64,000 bases of DNA from Enhydrobacter aerosaccus (GTDB taxonomy: Bacteria > Pseudomonadota > Alphaproteobacteria > Reyranellales > Reyranellaceae): assembly GCA_903832005.1 (NCBI GenBank), contig CAIKZO010000062.1:23950-87949 (forward strand). Reading direction: 5' to 3'. Every line of letters begins with the position of its first letter. Position 1 is the stretch's first letter. Under the pieces are notes generated by a model that was given only the letters and a program-made list of their open reading frames with translations, did no database searches and was not told the origin of the DNA. Below are positions 8,511 to 17,467 of the stretch, piece after piece. Made by a program: the position numbers and the translations under genes.

Positions 8511-9821
8511 CTAGAGCACGAACTTCGACAGGTCGGCGTTCTTGGCCAGCACGCTCACTTTTTCGCGCACGTAGGCCGCGTCGATATCCATCCGGGTGCC
8601 GGGCTTGTCGGAGGCGGTGAAGCTCACTTCCTCGAGCAGCTTCTCCATCACCGTGTGCAGGCGGCGGGCGCCGATGTTCTCGACCGTCTCGTTGATCTCG
8701 GCGGAGAGCCGCGCCAGCTCGTCGATCGCGTCGTCCTTGAAATCGAGGTCGACCTTCTCGGTCGCCAGCAGCGCCTTGTACTGCTTGACCAGGCTCGCTT
8801 CCGGCTCGGTCAGGATGCGGCGGAAGTCGTCCTTGTCGAGCGACGACAGGCTGACCCGGATCGGCAGGCGGCCCTGCAGCTCGGGCAGCATGTCCGAGGG
8901 CTTGGAGAGGTGGAAGGCGCCCGAGCAGATGAACAGCACATGGTCGGTCTTCACCGGCCCGTGCTTGGTGTTCACCGTCGTGCCCTCGATCAGCGGCAGC
9001 AGGTCGCGCTGCACGCCCTCGCGGCTCACGTCGCCGCCGCCGCGGAACTCCGAGCGCGCGGTGATCTTGTCGATCTCGTCGATGAAGACGATGCCGTTCT
9101 GCTCGACCATCTCGCGCGCCTCGCGGATCACGCGCTCCTGGTCGAGCATCTTGTCGCTCTCTTCCTTGATCAGGATCTCGTGGCTCTGCGCCACCGTCAT
9201 CTTGCGCTTCTTGGTGCGCCCGCCGAACGCCTTGCCCAGCATGTCGCCGATGTTGATCATGCCGACGTTGGCGCCCGGCTGGCCGGGGACCTCGAACTGC
9301 ATCGGCTGGCCGGTATCGGCCACCTCGATCTCGATCTCGCGCTCGTTCAGCTCGCCGTCGCGCAGCTTGTGGCGGAAGCGCAGCTTGGTCTCTTCGCTCG
9401 CACTCGCGCCGGTCAGCGCTTCGATCACGCGCTCTTCGGCCGCCATCTCGGCCTTGGCCTTGACGTCCTTGCGCAGCTGCTCGCGCGCCATCTCGATCGC
9501 CACTTCCATCAGGTCGCGCGCGATCTGCTCGACGTCGCGGCCGACATAGCCTACTTCGGTGAACTTGGTGGCCTCGACCTTGAGGAACGGCGCATTGGCG
9601 AGCTTGGCCAGGCGGCGCGCGATCTCGGTCTTGCCGCAGCCAGTCGGGCCGATCATCAGGATGTTCTTGGGCAGCACCTCTTCGCGCAGAGCCTCGGGCA
9701 GCTGCAGGCGGCGCCAGCGGTTGCGCAGCGCGATGGCCACCGCGCGCTTGGCGTCCTGTTGGCCGACGATGTGCTTGTCGAGCTCGGAGACGATCTCGCG
9801 CGGCGAAAAATCATTACCCAT
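8511..9821 (-). CDS. hslU: ATP-dependent protease ATPase subunit HslU (ClpY)
   Basis: This AAA+ unfoldase of 436 residues feeds substrates to the HslV peptidase in the cytoplasm. It opens with [27 protein letters not shown]; Walker A is GPTGCGKTE near residue 60, followed by the family motif [14 protein letters not shown], and Walker B is [10 protein letters not shown] near 250. The C-terminal LSKFVL tail inserts into HslV. It lies nine bases behind hslV and is co-transcribed. Its 3' end is the intact partner of the decayed copy at 6628-6755. Confidence 0.97.
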   Translation of the reverse strand: MGNDFSPREIVSELDKHIVGQQDAKRAVAIALRNRWRRLQLPEALREEVLPKNILMIGPTGCGKTEIARRLAKLANAPFLKVEATKFTEVGYVGRDVEQIARDLMEVAIEMAREQLRKDVKAKAEMAAEERVIEALTGASASEETKLRFRHKLRDGELNEREIEIEVADTGQPMQFEVPGQPGANVGMINIGDMLGKAFGGRTKKRKMTVAQSHEILIKEESDKMLDQERVIREAREMVEQNGIVFIDEIDKITARSEFRGGGDVSREGVQRDLLPLIEGTTVNTKHGPVKTDHVLFICSGAFHLSKPSDMLPELQGRLPIRVSLSSLDKDDFRRILTEPEASLVKQYKALLATEKVDLDFKDDAIDELARLSAEINETVENIGARRLHTVMEKLLEEVSFTASDKPGTRMDIDAAYVREKVSVLAKNADLSKFVL

Positions 9822-9830
9822 GATGCAAAC

Positions 9831-10388
9831 TCAAAGCTTCTCGATGACGAGATTATGGTTGGTGTAGACGCAGATGTCGGCGGCGATGCCCATCGCCTTG
9901 CGGGCAATCGCCTCGGCATCCATGCCCTCAATGTCGATCAGCGCGCGCGCGGCAGACAGCGCGTAGTTGCCGCCCGAACCGATGGCGATGATGCCGCCTT
10001 CGGGTTCGAGCACGTCGCCGGTGCCGGACAGCAGCAGCGACACGTCCTTGTCGGCCACCGCCATCAGCGCCTCGAGGCGGCGCAGGTAGCGGTCGGTGCG
10101 CCAGTCCTTGGCGAGCTCGATGGCGGCGCGCAGGAGCTGGCCGGGATGGCGCTCCAGTTTCGCTTCGAGACGCTCGAACAACGTGAAGGCGTCGGCCGTG
10201 GCGCCGGCGAAACCGGCGATGATCTGGCCGTTGCCAATGCGCCTGACCTTCTTGGCGTTGCCCTTGACGATGGTCTGGCCCATCGAGACCTGGCCGTCGC
10301 CGGCCATGACGACCTGGCCACCCTTGCGGACCGACAGGATGGTTGTGGCGTGCCAGCCGGGAGAGGGCGAATTTTCAGGGGAAGACAT
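9831..10388 (-). CDS. hslV: ATP-dependent protease peptidase subunit HslV (ClpQ)
   Basis: This is the proteasome-beta-like threonine peptidase, 185 residues. After a 14-residue leader the sequence [12 protein letters not shown] provides the N-terminal catalytic Thr exposed by processing, and [18 protein letters not shown] and [14 protein letters not shown] are family hallmarks. No Shine-Dalgarno precedes the ATG. A possible promoter on this strand (TTGAAT 10422-10417, CTATTT 10401-10396, spacing 15) would start transcription almost at the ATG, hinting at a leaderless message. Confidence 0.96.
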   Translation of the reverse strand: MSSPENSPSPGWHATTILSVRKGGQVVMAGDGQVSMGQTIVKGNAKKVRRIGNGQIIAGFAGATADAFTLFERLEAKLERHPGQLLRAAIELAKDWRTDRYLRRLEALMAVADKDVSLLLSGTGDVLEPEGGIIAIGSGGNYALSAARALIDIEGMDAEAIARKAMGIAADICVYTNHNLVIEKL

Positions 10389-10432
10389 CGAGGGTAAATA
10401 GTCTTTTGTGCAGGGAATTCAATGCGCACGGC

Positions 10433-10482
10433 CGGGAAGCGAAAGGTCCCTCGCTGCGCTCGGGATGACAGGAGTGCGTATG
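10433..10482. repeat. Short dispersed-type repeat in the hslV upstream gap
   Basis: The segment containing GCGAAAGGTCCCTCGCTG and CGCTCGGGATGACAGG has the imperfect palindrome TCCCTCGC/GCTCGGGA. I recognise it as a sequence type often scattered between genes in alphaproteobacterial genomes. A second copy was not found in this window, so the call rests on recognition. Confidence 0.35.
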
Positions 10483-10517
10483 TCGACAGAGTGCGGGCGG
10501 CATCTTAACTTCCGCCC

Positions 10518-11768
10518 ATGACCACAGACGCCCCCATTATCGTCGTTGGTGCCGGAATCGTCGGCGCCGCCACCGCACGCGCCCTGCAGAGGGCGGGCCA
10601 TGCCGTGACCCTGCTCGACAGCGCCGAGCCCGGAAAAGCCACCTCCTATGGCAACGCGGGCTATCTCTCGGTCGACAGCCTGATCCCGATGGCGCGGCCG
10701 GCGACGCTCAAGAAGATCCCGAAGATGCTGATGGACCGCGACGGTCCGCTGACCGTGCACCGGCCCAGCATTCCCTACCTGCTGCCCTGGATGGCGCGCT
10801 TCGCGATGGCGTCGATGAGCACGGCCGAGGTCGAGAAGGGCAAGACCATGTTCAAGGCCCTGATGATCGAGGCCGATGTCGCGTGGAAGGCCGAGATCCA
10901 GTCGTCCGGCCTGGGCGAGCTGTTCCGGACAAGAGGCTGCCTCTACGTCTACGAAAGCGAGCAGGCGTTCCAGGACACCGACGAGATGCGCGGCCTGCAG
11001 CAGGGCAAGGGCACCGAGTTCGAGGTGGTGAGCGGCGATCGCGCGCGCGAGCTGGCGCCGGGCCTCAGCCAGACCGTCGTGCGCGGCATCTACTATCCGC
11101 ACAACACCCACACCATCAATCCGTACCAGGTCGTCGCGACCCTGGTCGAACGTTTCGTCAGCGAAGGCGGCACCGTGTTGCGCGGCCGCGTGCGCGGCTT
11201 CACACGCGACGGCAATCGGGTCACTGCCGTGAAGCTCACCGACCAGGAGCTGCCGGCGAAAGCCGTGGTGATCTCGGCCGGCCGCGCCTCGGGCGAGCTG
11301 ACGCGGCTGCTGGGCTTCAACGCGCCGCTGGTCGCCGAGCGCGGCTATCACGTGATGGTGGCGCCGGACAATGTGCGCTTCGAGCTGCCCGTGAGCCCGC
11401 CCGAGCGCGGTCTCTTCTTCACGCCGATGGCCGAGGGGCTGCGCATCGCCGGCACCGTCGAGCTGGCGGCGCCGCACCAGCCGCCGTCGTGGCACCGCGC
11501 CGACCTGCTGGTGAAGCATCTCAACGCGATCTTCCCCGGCGCCGGCGGTCCCGAGATCAGCCGCTGGATCGGCGAGCGGCCGAGCCTGCCCGACTTCCGC
11601 CCCGCCATTGGCCGCGCACCGCGCCTCGCCAACGTCTATTGCGGCTACGGCCACCAGCATCTCGGCCTGACGCTTGCGACCGCGACCGGCCGCCTGCTCG
11701 CCCGCCAGATGGACGGTGAAGAGCTGCCGGCCGATCTCGCCGGCTGCGATCCCGGCCGCTTCGGCTGA
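10518..11768 (+). CDS. FAD-dependent amino acid oxidase/dehydrogenase, DadA-like
   Basis: This 416-residue flavoprotein belongs to the D-amino acid dehydrogenase/glycine oxidase (DAO) fold. The N-terminal Rossmann motif is IIVVGAGIVGAATARALQRAGHAVTLLD, followed by GKATSYGNAGYL, the DadA-type FAD contact. The end (IGRAPRLANVYCGYGHQHLGLTLATATGRLLA) is the second FAD region. It probably deaminates a D-amino acid or secondary amine, passing electrons to the respiratory chain rather than oxygen. Substrate is undetermined. It is divergent from hslV. Confidence 0.87.
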   Translation: MTTDAPIIVVGAGIVGAATARALQRAGHAVTLLDSAEPGKATSYGNAGYLSVDSLIPMARPATLKKIPKMLMDRDGPLTVHRPSIPYLLPWMARFAMASMSTAEVEKGKTMFKALMIEADVAWKAEIQSSGLGELFRTRGCLYVYESEQAFQDTDEMRGLQQGKGTEFEVVSGDRARELAPGLSQTVVRGIYYPHNTHTINPYQVVATLVERFVSEGGTVLRGRVRGFTRDGNRVTAVKLTDQELPAKAVVISAGRASGELTRLLGFNAPLVAERGYHVMVAPDNVRFELPVSPPERGLFFTPMAEGLRIAGTVELAAPHQPPSWHRADLLVKHLNAIFPGAGGPEISRWIGERPSLPDFRPAIGRAPRLANVYCGYGHQHLGLTLATATGRLLARQMDGEELPADLAGCDPGRFG

Positions 11769-11809
11769 CGCTGCACGCTTTGACAACGCACCATCGGTAA
11801 GGAGGAAAC

Positions 11810-12199
11810 GTGGGACAGCATCAGCAGATCGCGATTGCGGAGGCGATCGCCGACCTCATGACATCTGGTGAAGAGGGAGCCACGCTCTGTTGCACGCTCG
11901 ACACCCATGACGGCGAGGGCAACGCCGTGTCCATCGAGGTCATGCAGGACTCGATCAATATTTCGCCCTACGCCTATTCGGACGATCCGCTCGAGCGGCT
12001 GGAGACGTGCGGCGCGCTGGAAGATCTCGAGGATCTCGACCTCGAGCTGGTCGATTGGGAAGCCGGCGATCACGCCACGATCGGCATCGCGGACCTCGAG
12101 CTGGTCGATGTGGCCCAGCTGCTCGACAACATCTTCCTCAAGCTGCTGGGATGCGAGGCCAACTACAGCCCCTCTGCTTCGACGGAAGATCTGGGTTAA
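11810..12199 (+). CDS. Small acidic protein of unknown function
   Basis: This 129-residue protein is not recognised. It starts at a GTG with an excellent Shine-Dalgarno (AAGGAGG, 11799-11805). It is strongly acidic: residues 60-110 are full of Asp and Glu (LEDLEDLDLELVDWEAGDH) and it has almost no Lys. It has no signal peptide or membrane helix. It follows the DadA-like gene by 41 bases and may be its operon partner. Its TAA overlaps the stop of the opposing metallopeptidase gene in the palindrome TTAA. Confidence 0.7.
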   Translation: MGQHQQIAIAEAIADLMTSGEEGATLCCTLDTHDGEGNAVSIEVMQDSINISPYAYSDDPLERLETCGALEDLEDLDLELVDWEAGDHATIGIADLELVDVAQLLDNIFLKLLGCEANYSPSASTEDLG

Positions 12200-12954
12200 G
12201 CGCCGTACTGCATCAGGATCTCGGCGTTGGCCTTGAGCCAGGCTTGCGGCGGCGTCATCGGCCCGTCGCAGAGTTTCTCGGCCAAGGCCCAGAAGCGCGG
12301 GCCGTGGTTCATGTGCACGAGATGCGCCACCTCGTGCGCCACGAGGTAATCGATCACCTCGGGCGGCGCGAACACCAGCCGCCACGAGAACGATAGAGTG
12401 CCGTCCGGCCCGCAGCTGCCCCAGCGTGAGCGCGCGTCGCGCACGGTGATGCGCTTGACGGCGCGCTCGACCCGCGCCGCCTTGGCCTCGACCAGCGGCG
12501 CCAGGCGCCGGCGCATCTCGGCGGTCAGCCAGTCGCGCAGGCGGCGCGGCAGGTGCTCGAGTTTGCCGGCCACATGGATCTCCCCGTTCTCGATCCAGAC
12601 CGTGCCGCGCGCCTCGGGCCGATGGCGCACGCGATAGGGCGTGCCGAACAACGGCACCTCGGCCCCATCGACGAACGGCCGCCGGTCGGGCAGGCGCTTC
12701 AGCCGGGCCGCGATCCAGCCGGCCTGCTGCAGGGCGAAGCCGACGGCAGTGTCCCGCGCCATGCGCAGCGGCGCCGTCAGCACGATCCGGCGGCGGGCGA
12801 CGTCGACCCGGAGCGACGCGCGGCGCGCGCGGGCGCTGCGCAGGAAGGTCACCGGCAGGTCATGGCCCGCATGAGCAATGGTCAGTTGCTCCGGCGCGGG
12901 CGTGGCTTTAGGGCTGGAGGTGCGAAATCGAAACAGGCTGTCGGCCAACGACAT
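12196..12954 (-). CDS. YgjP/DUF45-type M48-like metallopeptidase
   Basis: The protein has 252 residues. The C-terminal half carries the zinc motif HEVAH near residues 205-209 followed by HMNHGPRFW, the DUF45/WLM-like arrangement. Upstream, TVRDARSRWGSCGPDGTLSFSWRL is the other family hallmark. It is probably a cytoplasmic zinc peptidase; the substrate is unknown. Its start at 12954 lies close to the divergent class V aminotransferase gene. Confidence 0.87.
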   Translation of the reverse strand: MSLADSLFRFRTSSPKATPAPEQLTIAHAGHDLPVTFLRSARARRASLRVDVARRRIVLTAPLRMARDTAVGFALQQAGWIAARLKRLPDRRPFVDGAEVPLFGTPYRVRHRPEARGTVWIENGEIHVAGKLEHLPRRLRDWLTAEMRRRLAPLVEAKAARVERAVKRITVRDARSRWGSCGPDGTLSFSWRLVFAPPEVIDYLVAHEVAHLVHMNHGPRFWALAEKLCDGPMTPPQAWLKANAEILMQYGA

Positions 12955-12985
12955 GCCGGGAGTCTACCGCAGGAGTGCGACAAAC

Positions 12986-14176
12986 GTGAGCCTCGATCTT
13001 GCTTCTCTTGATTTGGCCAAACTACGCGCCGAAACACCCGGCTGCGCGCATGTGTTGCATCTCAACGCCGCCGGCTCCTCGCTGCCGAGCCAGCGCACGC
13101 TCGACGCCACGATCGATCACCTGACGCTCGAAGCCACGATCGGCGGCTACGAGGCGGCCGACCAGAAGCGCGCCGACCTCGATGGCTTCTACCCCTCGGT
13201 CGCGAAACTGATCGGCGCCGAGGCGGGCGAAATCGCTTTCGTCGAGAACGCTACGCGCGCCTGGGACCTCGCCTTCTACTCGCTCGACTTCAAGCCCGGC
13301 GACAAGATCCTGACCTGCGTCAGCGAATATTCGTCGAACTACATCTCTTACCTGCAGGTCGCCAAGAAGACCGGCGCGGAGCTGGTGGTCGTGCCCGACG
13401 ACAACCATGGCCAGATCGATGTCGCCGCGCTGGAGCGCGCCATCGACAAACGCACGAAGCTGATCTCGATCTCACACATCCCGACGCAAGGCGGGCTGGT
13501 GCAGCCGGCCGAGGCCGTGGGCAAGATCGCCAACAGAGCGGGCGTGCTCTATCTGCTCGATGCCTGCCAGTCGGTCGGCATGCTGCCGGTCGACGTGGAC
13601 AAGCTCGGCTGCGACTTCCTCTCGGCCACCGGCCGCAAATACCTGCGCGGCCCGCGCGGCACCGGCTTCCTCTATGCGCGCCAAAAGACGACGGCTGGCA
13701 TCGAGCCGATCTTCCTCGACAACCACGCCGCCAAGTGGACCGGCGACAACGAGTACACCGCCTTCACCAACGCGCTGCGCTTCGAGAACTGGGAGCGCTA
13801 TTTCGCGGGCGTGCTGGGCCTGAAGGCCGCCGTCGACCAGGCCAATGAACTCGGCATGGACGCAGTCTGGGCGCAGCTCAAGACACTGGCCGACGGCTTG
13901 CGCGCCCGCCTCAAGGCGGTGAAGGGCGTGACCCTGACCGACCTCGGCGAGGTGCAAGGCGCGATCGTCACCTTCGCTGTCGCCGGCAAGGATCACGTCG
14001 AGATCAAGAGCGCGCTGCGGGCCCAGAAGATCAACGTGTCGGTGTCGACGCAATTCTCCTCGCGCCTCGACCTCAAGGGCCGCGGGCTGCTGAACGTGAT
14101 GCGCGCCTCGGTCCATCTCTACAACACCGAGGCCGAGCTCGACAGTTTCGTCGACGCGCTGCAGAAGGCGATCTGA
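12986..14176 (+). CDS. Class V aminotransferase-fold PLP enzyme
   Basis: This PLP enzyme of 396 residues is close to the isopenicillin N epimerase/cysteine desulfurase-like branch. LNAAGSSLPS is the N-terminal motif, LYLLDACQSVGMLPVDVDKLGCDF holds the Asp that contacts the PLP ring, and SATGRKYLRGPRGTGFLYAR holds the PLP-binding Lys. The GTG at 12986 is preferred (AGGAG ten bases upstream); an ATG at 12953 is possible but falls inside the opposing gene start. The GMC oxidoreductase follows after three bases, so the two probably share a catabolic route. The reaction is uncertain. Confidence 0.88.
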   Translation: MSLDLASLDLAKLRAETPGCAHVLHLNAAGSSLPSQRTLDATIDHLTLEATIGGYEAADQKRADLDGFYPSVAKLIGAEAGEIAFVENATRAWDLAFYSLDFKPGDKILTCVSEYSSNYISYLQVAKKTGAELVVVPDDNHGQIDVAALERAIDKRTKLISISHIPTQGGLVQPAEAVGKIANRAGVLYLLDACQSVGMLPVDVDKLGCDFLSATGRKYLRGPRGTGFLYARQKTTAGIEPIFLDNHAAKWTGDNEYTAFTNALRFENWERYFAGVLGLKAAVDQANELGMDAVWAQLKTLADGLRARLKAVKGVTLTDLGEVQGAIVTFAVAGKDHVEIKSALRAQKINVSVSTQFSSRLDLKGRGLLNVMRASVHLYNTEAELDSFVDALQKAI

Positions 14177-14179
14177 GCC

Positions 14180-15739
14180 ATGGACAGCGATTACGACTAC
14201 GTCATCGTGGGCGGCGGTTCGGCCGGCGCCGTGCTGGCCGCTCGTCTCAGTGAAGATCCCGCGATCAAGGTCCTGCTGCTGGAGGCCGGCCGCGACTTCC
14301 GTACCGCCGAGACGCCCGAGCACATCCGCATTCCCAATCCGCTGCGCGCCATCGGCGACGACAATTATCGCTACCCCAAGCTGCTGGCGCGGCGGACCGA
14401 GCGGCAGGAGCCCAAGCTGCTGTGGCGCGGCCGCGCGATCGGCGGCAGCTCGACCATCAACGGCCAGATCGCCATCCGCGGCATTCCCGACGATTTCACC
14501 GACTGGGCAGCGCTGGGTGCCAAGGGCTGGGGTTGGGACGACGTCCTGCCCTACTTCCGCAAGCTCGAGACCGACGTGAACTTCGGCGACAAGCCCTATC
14601 ACGGCGACAGCGGGCCGATCCCGGTCTATCGCGCGCCGGTCGAGGCCTGGGGCTTCGCCGACCGCGCGATGAAGGATGCCGCGATCGGCCTCGGTTACGG
14701 CTGGTGCGAGGACCACAACGCGCCTGAGGGCACGGGCGCTTCGCCCTACGCGATCAACAGCCGCAATGGGCTGCGCATCTCGACCAACGACGGCTATCTC
14801 GAACCGGCGCGCGGCCGCGCCAACCTCACCATCGTCGGCAACGCTGTTGTCGATACGCTGTCCTTCGAAGGCAACCGCGCGCATGCCAACGGCGTGCAGG
14901 TCACGGTCGGCGGCGAGAAGCGCCCGGTGCGCGCCCGCCGCGAGGTGTTGCTGTGTGCCGGCGCCATCCATTCGCCCGCCGTCCTGCAGCGCTCCGGTAT
15001 CGGCCCGGCAACGCTACTGAAGGGCTTGGGCATCACGGTCGTGGCCGACCGGCCGGTGGGTGAGCATCTGCTCGATCATCCGATCCTGAGCCTGATGCTG
15101 GCGCTCAAGCCCGAGGCAGAGGTGAGCACGCTCGCCCACCGCCACACCAATTGCTGCGTGCGCTATTCCTCGAAACTCGCCGGCGCCGGGATCAACGACA
15201 TGATCATGATCGCGGGCAATCTGCGGCCGGCCGAAGACGGCGGCACGGCGCGCGCCCGCATGGCTGTCTCGGCCTTCCAGGCCTTCAGCGAAGGCACAGT
15301 CCGCATCACGACGCGCGACGCCGCCATCGATCCGCAGGTCGACGAGCGCATGATGAGCCACGAGAGCGACCTGATCCGCCTGCGCGACGGCGTGCTGCGC
15401 ATGATGGACATCTGCCGCCATCCCGCCGTGCAGGCGATCTCGACGCGGACCGAGTATGGCTCCAGCGGGCGCTCGATCGATGAGCCGTTCTCGGCCAGGG
15501 AACTCGACGACTGGATGTTCGACGAATGCTCGGACGCCCAGCACGCCAGCGGCACCTGTCGCATGGGCGCGGCCGACGACAAGCACTCGGTCGTCGATCC
15601 GGAGTGCCGGGTGATCGGTTGCACAGGCCTGCGGGTGATCGACGCGTCGGTCATGCCCACCGTCGTGCGCGCCAACACGCATTTCACGACGGTGATGATT
15701 GCCGAGAAGATGGCCGCCGCGCTGAAGAGCGCGAACTAG
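14180..15739 (+). CDS. GMC family oxidoreductase
   Basis: This full-length FAD alcohol dehydrogenase/oxidase has 519 residues. It opens with DYDYVIVGGGSAGAVLAARLSEDP (FAD-binding), then has RGRAIGGSSTINGQIAIRG and the second signature GAIHSPAVLQRSGIG. Catalytic residues are the His in QHASGTCRMG and the His in RANTHFTTVM. It is a paralogue of the partial gene at the left end of the window, which has Asn at the second site. It lies three bases after the aminotransferase gene, suggesting oxidation of an amino alcohol or related compound; this is inference. Confidence 0.92.
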   Translation: MDSDYDYVIVGGGSAGAVLAARLSEDPAIKVLLLEAGRDFRTAETPEHIRIPNPLRAIGDDNYRYPKLLARRTERQEPKLLWRGRAIGGSSTINGQIAIRGIPDDFTDWAALGAKGWGWDDVLPYFRKLETDVNFGDKPYHGDSGPIPVYRAPVEAWGFADRAMKDAAIGLGYGWCEDHNAPEGTGASPYAINSRNGLRISTNDGYLEPARGRANLTIVGNAVVDTLSFEGNRAHANGVQVTVGGEKRPVRARREVLLCAGAIHSPAVLQRSGIGPATLLKGLGITVVADRPVGEHLLDHPILSLMLALKPEAEVSTLAHRHTNCCVRYSSKLAGAGINDMIMIAGNLRPAEDGGTARARMAVSAFQAFSEGTVRITTRDAAIDPQVDERMMSHESDLIRLRDGVLRMMDICRHPAVQAISTRTEYGSSGRSIDEPFSARELDDWMFDECSDAQHASGTCRMGAADDKHSVVDPECRVIGCTGLRVIDASVMPTVVRANTHFTTVMIAEKMAAALKSAN

Positions 15740-15785
15740 TCACGCGCTGAAGCGCGCCGGCTAGCCGAACGTCACTAACCCGGCG

Positions 15786-16223
15786 TCAGGCGGCCTTCGG
15801 CTGCTCGTCGGCCGCGGCTTCCATCATCGCCTTCGAGATGGTGGCGTAGACGGTGACCCAGGCGTCCGCGACTTCCTCGGTGAAGGCTTCGCCCAGCCCC
15901 TTCTGGAGGGTCCAGATCAGGGCGGCGCCGACCGGATAGAAATGCTCCGAGGTGACGCCGTAGTCCTTGTGGCGGCGGCCGAGCGCGCGCACCGCCGGCA
16001 TCAGGGCGTGGAAGCGCGGCAGGCTGGTGACGACGGTGCCCAGCATCGCCATCAGCTTCTTCTTCTGCTCGCTGAGATCGTCCGGAAACAGCGGCCGCAG
16101 CTCCGGCGCGGTCTGGAACAGGCGGGCGTAGAAGAGATCGGCGGCAGTGGCCGCGATCGGGGCCACCTGGGCGAAGCTCTTCTGCACGAGCTCGATCTGA
16201 TGGGGGGTCATGAAGGGGGTCAT
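15786..16223 (-). CDS. Single-domain bacterial globin
   Basis: This 145-residue heme protein resembles Vitreoscilla haemoglobin and the globin domain of flavohaemoglobin but has no reductase domain. Tyr32 in ADLFYARLF is the likely distal B10 residue and His85 in RRHKDYGV the proximal ligand; SEHFYPVGAALIWTL continues the typical G helix. Such globins bind oxygen or detoxify nitric oxide with a partner reductase. A second in-frame ATG four codons in is possible. msrA lies upstream on the same strand, which suggests a stress theme. Confidence 0.9.
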   Translation of the reverse strand: MTPFMTPHQIELVQKSFAQVAPIAATAADLFYARLFQTAPELRPLFPDDLSEQKKKLMAMLGTVVTSLPRFHALMPAVRALGRRHKDYGVTSEHFYPVGAALIWTLQKGLGEAFTEEVADAWVTVYATISKAMMEAAADEQPKAA

Positions 16224-16271
16224 CGGACAGGTCTCCCAGAAAGTGTCGAGACCGGTTTACGCCCACCCCTG

Positions 16272-16301
16272 ATTCCCCTCGACTTCACGGTCGAGGGGAA
16301 T
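16272..16301. other. Perfect 12-bp stem-loop between msrA and globin
   Basis: ATTCCCCTCGAC and GTCGAGGGGAAT pair exactly around the loop TTCACG. Neither strand has a following T-run, so a normal intrinsic terminator is not supported. It separates msrA from the downstream globin gene and may stabilise or end the msrA transcript. Confidence 0.5.
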
Positions 16302-16337
16302 TGTTGCGTGTGTTTCGTTTGTTTGTTTCGCCGGGGG

Positions 16338-17000
16338 TTACTCGGCAGCGACGCCGAGCCCAATCGGGCAGATCACGCCGGTGCCGCCCAACCCGCAGTA
16401 GCCGTTGGGATTCTTGGCCAGGTACTGCTGGTGATAGTCCTCGGCGTAATAGAACACCGGCGCGTCGATGACTTCGGTCGTGATCGCGCCCATGCCGTTC
16501 TTGCCCAGTTCCTTCTGGAAGGTCGCCTTCGACGCGTCGGCCTTCGCTTTCTGTTCCGGCGAGAAGGTGTAGATGCCGGAGCGGTACTGCGTGCCGACGT
16601 CGTTGCCCTGGCGCATGCCCTGGGTCGGGTCATGGCCTTCCCAGAACACCTTGAGCAGCGCCTCGTACGAGGTCTTCCTCGGATCGAACCACACCATCAC
16701 CACTTCGTTATGGCCGGTGTGGCCCGAGCAGACCTCCTCGTAGCTCGGATTGGGAGTCATGCCGGCGGCATAGCCGACCGCGGTCGAGTAGACCCCCGGT
16801 ATCTTCCAGAACATGCGCTCGGCGCCCCAGAAGCAGCCCAGTCCGAACATTGCCTGCTCGAGCCCGGCCGGGAACGGCGGCGTGATGCGGTTATGATTCA
16901 CGAAGTGCTCGGCGGGCACGGCGAAAGCGGGCGCGGCCCGGCCCGGAAGCGCCTTGTCGGCGGTCGGCATCTCGGCCTTCTTGCGCAGGATCTGCCACAT
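16338..17000 (-). CDS. msrA: Peptide-methionine (S)-S-oxide reductase MsrA
   Basis: The enzyme reduces methionine-S-sulfoxide in damaged proteins. It has 220 residues, with the catalytic motif GCFWG (Cys56) and the resolving cysteines at the end ([16 protein letters not shown]). [26 protein letters not shown] is strongly conserved. An N-terminal extension of about 50 residues precedes the core, as in the longer MsrA forms; no clear signal peptide is present. It is transcribed toward the globin gene. Confidence 0.96.
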   Translation of the reverse strand: MWQILRKKAEMPTADKALPGRAAPAFAVPAEHFVNHNRITPPFPAGLEQAMFGLGCFWGAERMFWKIPGVYSTAVGYAAGMTPNPSYEEVCSGHTGHNEVVMVWFDPRKTSYEALLKVFWEGHDPTQGMRQGNDVGTQYRSGIYTFSPEQKAKADASKATFQKELGKNGMGAITTEVIDAPVFYYAEDYHQQYLAKNPNGYCGLGGTGVICPIGLGVAAE

Positions 17001-17076
17001 GGTCCGGCTCCTTGTTTTGGTTCAGCGCCAATATGGCCATACACTGGCCCCGAATCGAGGGGGAGGAGACCCTGTC

Positions 17077-17457
17077 ATGGCAGTCTTTTTCGTGTGCGCG
17101 GGCATCCTGGGCCTGCTCACGTTCGTTCTGGCGATGAATATCTCCCGGCTGCGTCGGGGGCGGAGGGTCTCCCTGGGCGACGGTGGCGACAAGGAACTGA
17201 CAGCCGCGATCCGCGCCCACGGCAATCTGATGGAATGGGCGCCGTTCGTCCTGTTGCTGATCTACCTGTTGCATGGGCCCTATGGCGACCGGACCGTCGC
17301 CATCCTGGCGATCCTGTTCACCCTCAGCCGGCTGGCCCACGCCGGCGGCATGCTGGGCGTCGTTCCCCAGGGTCGCGTCTCCGGCGCGGTGGTGGCCGCC
17401 GTGGTCACGGTGGTGGCCTCGGTGATGCTCCTGCTGGCCGGCCTCCGGGCGCTCTGA
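17077..17457 (+). CDS. MAPEG family membrane protein
   Basis: This 126-residue inner-membrane protein has four predicted helices. The stretch AAIRAHGNLMEWAPFVLLLIYL is the MAPEG hallmark, named for eicosanoid and glutathione metabolism; bacterial members may act as glutathione transferases but their roles are poorly known. The ATG at 17077 has GGGAGGAG upstream. The yihY-like gene follows after ten bases, so both are probably in one transcript. Confidence 0.87.
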   Translation: MAVFFVCAGILGLLTFVLAMNISRLRRGRRVSLGDGGDKELTAAIRAHGNLMEWAPFVLLLIYLLHGPYGDRTVAILAILFTLSRLAHAGGMLGVVPQGRVSGAVVAAVVTVVASVMLLLAGLRAL

Positions 17458-17467
17458 AAGGGAAACG

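Noticed and set aside
8655..10397. 580-codon plus-strand frame opposite hslVU
   Set aside because: It is an antisense shadow of two strongly conserved genes, with low-complexity Leu/Asp/Arg composition and no motif.
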